A DNA stretch of 64,000 bases. Origin: Niallia endozanthoxylica. Lineage in GTDB: Bacteria > Bacillota > Bacilli > Bacillales > Cytobacillaceae. This document shows, in pieces, positions 63,408 to 64,000 of this stretch. The stretch spans positions 124,001-188,000 of the forward strand of contig NZ_VYKL01000013.1 of assembly GCF_008710145.1 (NCBI RefSeq). The letters run 5' to 3'. A program made the position numbers and the translations under genes. How positions within the stretch are numbered: the stretch's first letter is position 1; every line of letters begins with the position of its first letter. Under the pieces are notes generated by a model that had not been told where the DNA came from, made no database searches, and worked only from the letters and a program-made list of their open reading frames with translations.

Positions 63408-64000
63408 ATGGTACAAGCAAAGGGATTAGAGGGAGTTATTGCAACCACATCTTCTGTGAGTTCTATTATTGATGATGTATTAACCTATCGAGGATACAAT
63501 GTGGATGACCTTACAGACTATGCTCAATTTGAAGAAGTCATTTATCTGCTTTGGTTTAATAAGCTTCCTACCTCTCAGCAGTTGGCTGACTTTAAAAGTG
63601 AATTAATTGAAAACGCTTACCTCCCAAATGAAGTACTAGACATTATTAAAAATCTTTCAAAAGAAAATGCTCATCCCATGTCAATCTTAATGAATGGTGT
63701 ATCGGCACTTGCCATATATGATGAAGAAGCCAATCAAATGACTGAAAGTGCTAACTATCGAAAGGCGCTGCGACTGCAAGGGAAATTAGTTTCAATTGTT
63801 GCGGCTTATTCTCGTATCAGTGAGGAAAAAGAGCCGCTTAGGCCAAAAGAAGATTTAAGCTTTGCAGCTAACTTTTTATATATGATGAGTGGGAGAATTC
63901 CGGATGAAATCTCTGAAAAGGCATTTAATAAAGCGCTCATTCTTCATGCAGATCATGAATTAAACGCATCAACCTTTACGGCCCGCGTTTGCGTTGCTAC
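63408..64000 (+). CDS. Citrate synthase, N-terminal part (runs off the window)
   Basis: ATG 63408 with GAGGGG upstream opens a frame that continues to the last base; 197 codons are visible. It reads as the large domain of a short Gram-positive citrate synthase: LTYRGYNVDDLTDYAQFEEVIYLLW in pieces, AHPMSILMNGVSAL, and the active-site His in LHADHELNASTFTARV. It makes citrate from oxaloacetate and acetyl-CoA. It could be citA-, citZ- or mmgD-like; the visible part does not decide. Confidence 0.92.
   Translation, partial: MVQAKGLEGVIATTSSVSSIIDDVLTYRGYNVDDLTDYAQFEEVIYLLWFNKLPTSQQLADFKSELIENAYLPNEVLDIIKNLSKENAHPMSILMNGVSALAIYDEEANQMTESANYRKALRLQGKLVSIVAAYSRISEEKEPLRPKEDLSFAANFLYMMSGRIPDEISEKAFNKALILHADHELNASTFTARVCVA

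Overview
The window is a chromosomal segment of a low-GC, spore-forming member of the Bacillaceae. Evidence: sporulation and coat genes (cotO, a CotY/CotZ-type gene, yjcA, spoVAC/AD/AE, spoVIF, yjcZ), AGGAGG-type ribosome sites with many TTG and GTG starts, intrinsic terminators after most units, and long synteny with the Bacillus subtilis spx - mecA - coiA - pepF - spxH - yjbI/J/K/L/M/N/O - prpE - yjbQ - fabI - cotO - cotZ - yjcA - spoVIF - yjcD - yjcF/G/H block. The genus cannot be fixed from the sequence alone.

Layout. 1-4.2 kb: end of an oligopeptide ABC transporter operon (oppA end, oppBCDF). 5-10 kb: spx and mecA, with an accessory tungsten/molybdenum aldehyde oxidoreductase cassette between them (moaD-like, a 90-residue Gly-Gly-ending protein, AOR, ThiF/MoeB). 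10-14.7 kb: cardiolipin synthase, a miniature inverted-repeat element, a tnpB pseudogene with a probable reRNA region, and coiA. 14.8-27 kb: the yjb block (pepF, yizD-like, spxH-trHb, cwlQ, yjbK, yjbL, relQ, nadF, rluD-like, prpE, CPA2 antiporter, fabI with a FapR operator), interrupted by a duplicated 82-base repeat. 27-32.6 kb: spore coat genes and a spoVA-2-type cluster led by a YhcN/YlaJ lipoprotein. 32.6-37 kb: a UvrD-type helicase with a CoiA-like zinc module, then yjcF/G/H, split by a second copy of the miniature element. 37-42.6 kb: a TAXI-TRAP transporter and an amidohydrolase. 42.6-47.4 kb: two divergent sulfonate/taurine units, ssuB-ssuC-yezD on the minus strand and tauD-ssuA on the plus strand. 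47.5-52.8 kb: mtlA-mtlR-mtlD. 52.9-59.2 kb: an MFS exporter, a DUF5667-like gene, sigI-rsgI and an amino acid permease. 59.2-64 kb: pflBA, a LytTR regulator and the start of a citrate synthase gene.

The most unusual signal is in the sulfonate/taurine locus. Both divergent leaders carry the same 25-nt hairpin with compensatory base changes, and in each leader its 3' arm overlaps the 5' arm of a strong intrinsic terminator with identical geometry. This looks like a paired transcription-attenuation system whose antiterminator needs a ligand or protein, and I do not recognise it as a known riboswitch, T-box or BglG-type site. Other notable items are the miniature elements with 8-base target duplications, the stop-interrupted tnpB beside a probably intact guide-RNA region, the AOR cassette inserted in core synteny, and an ECF-type promoter upstream of spx.
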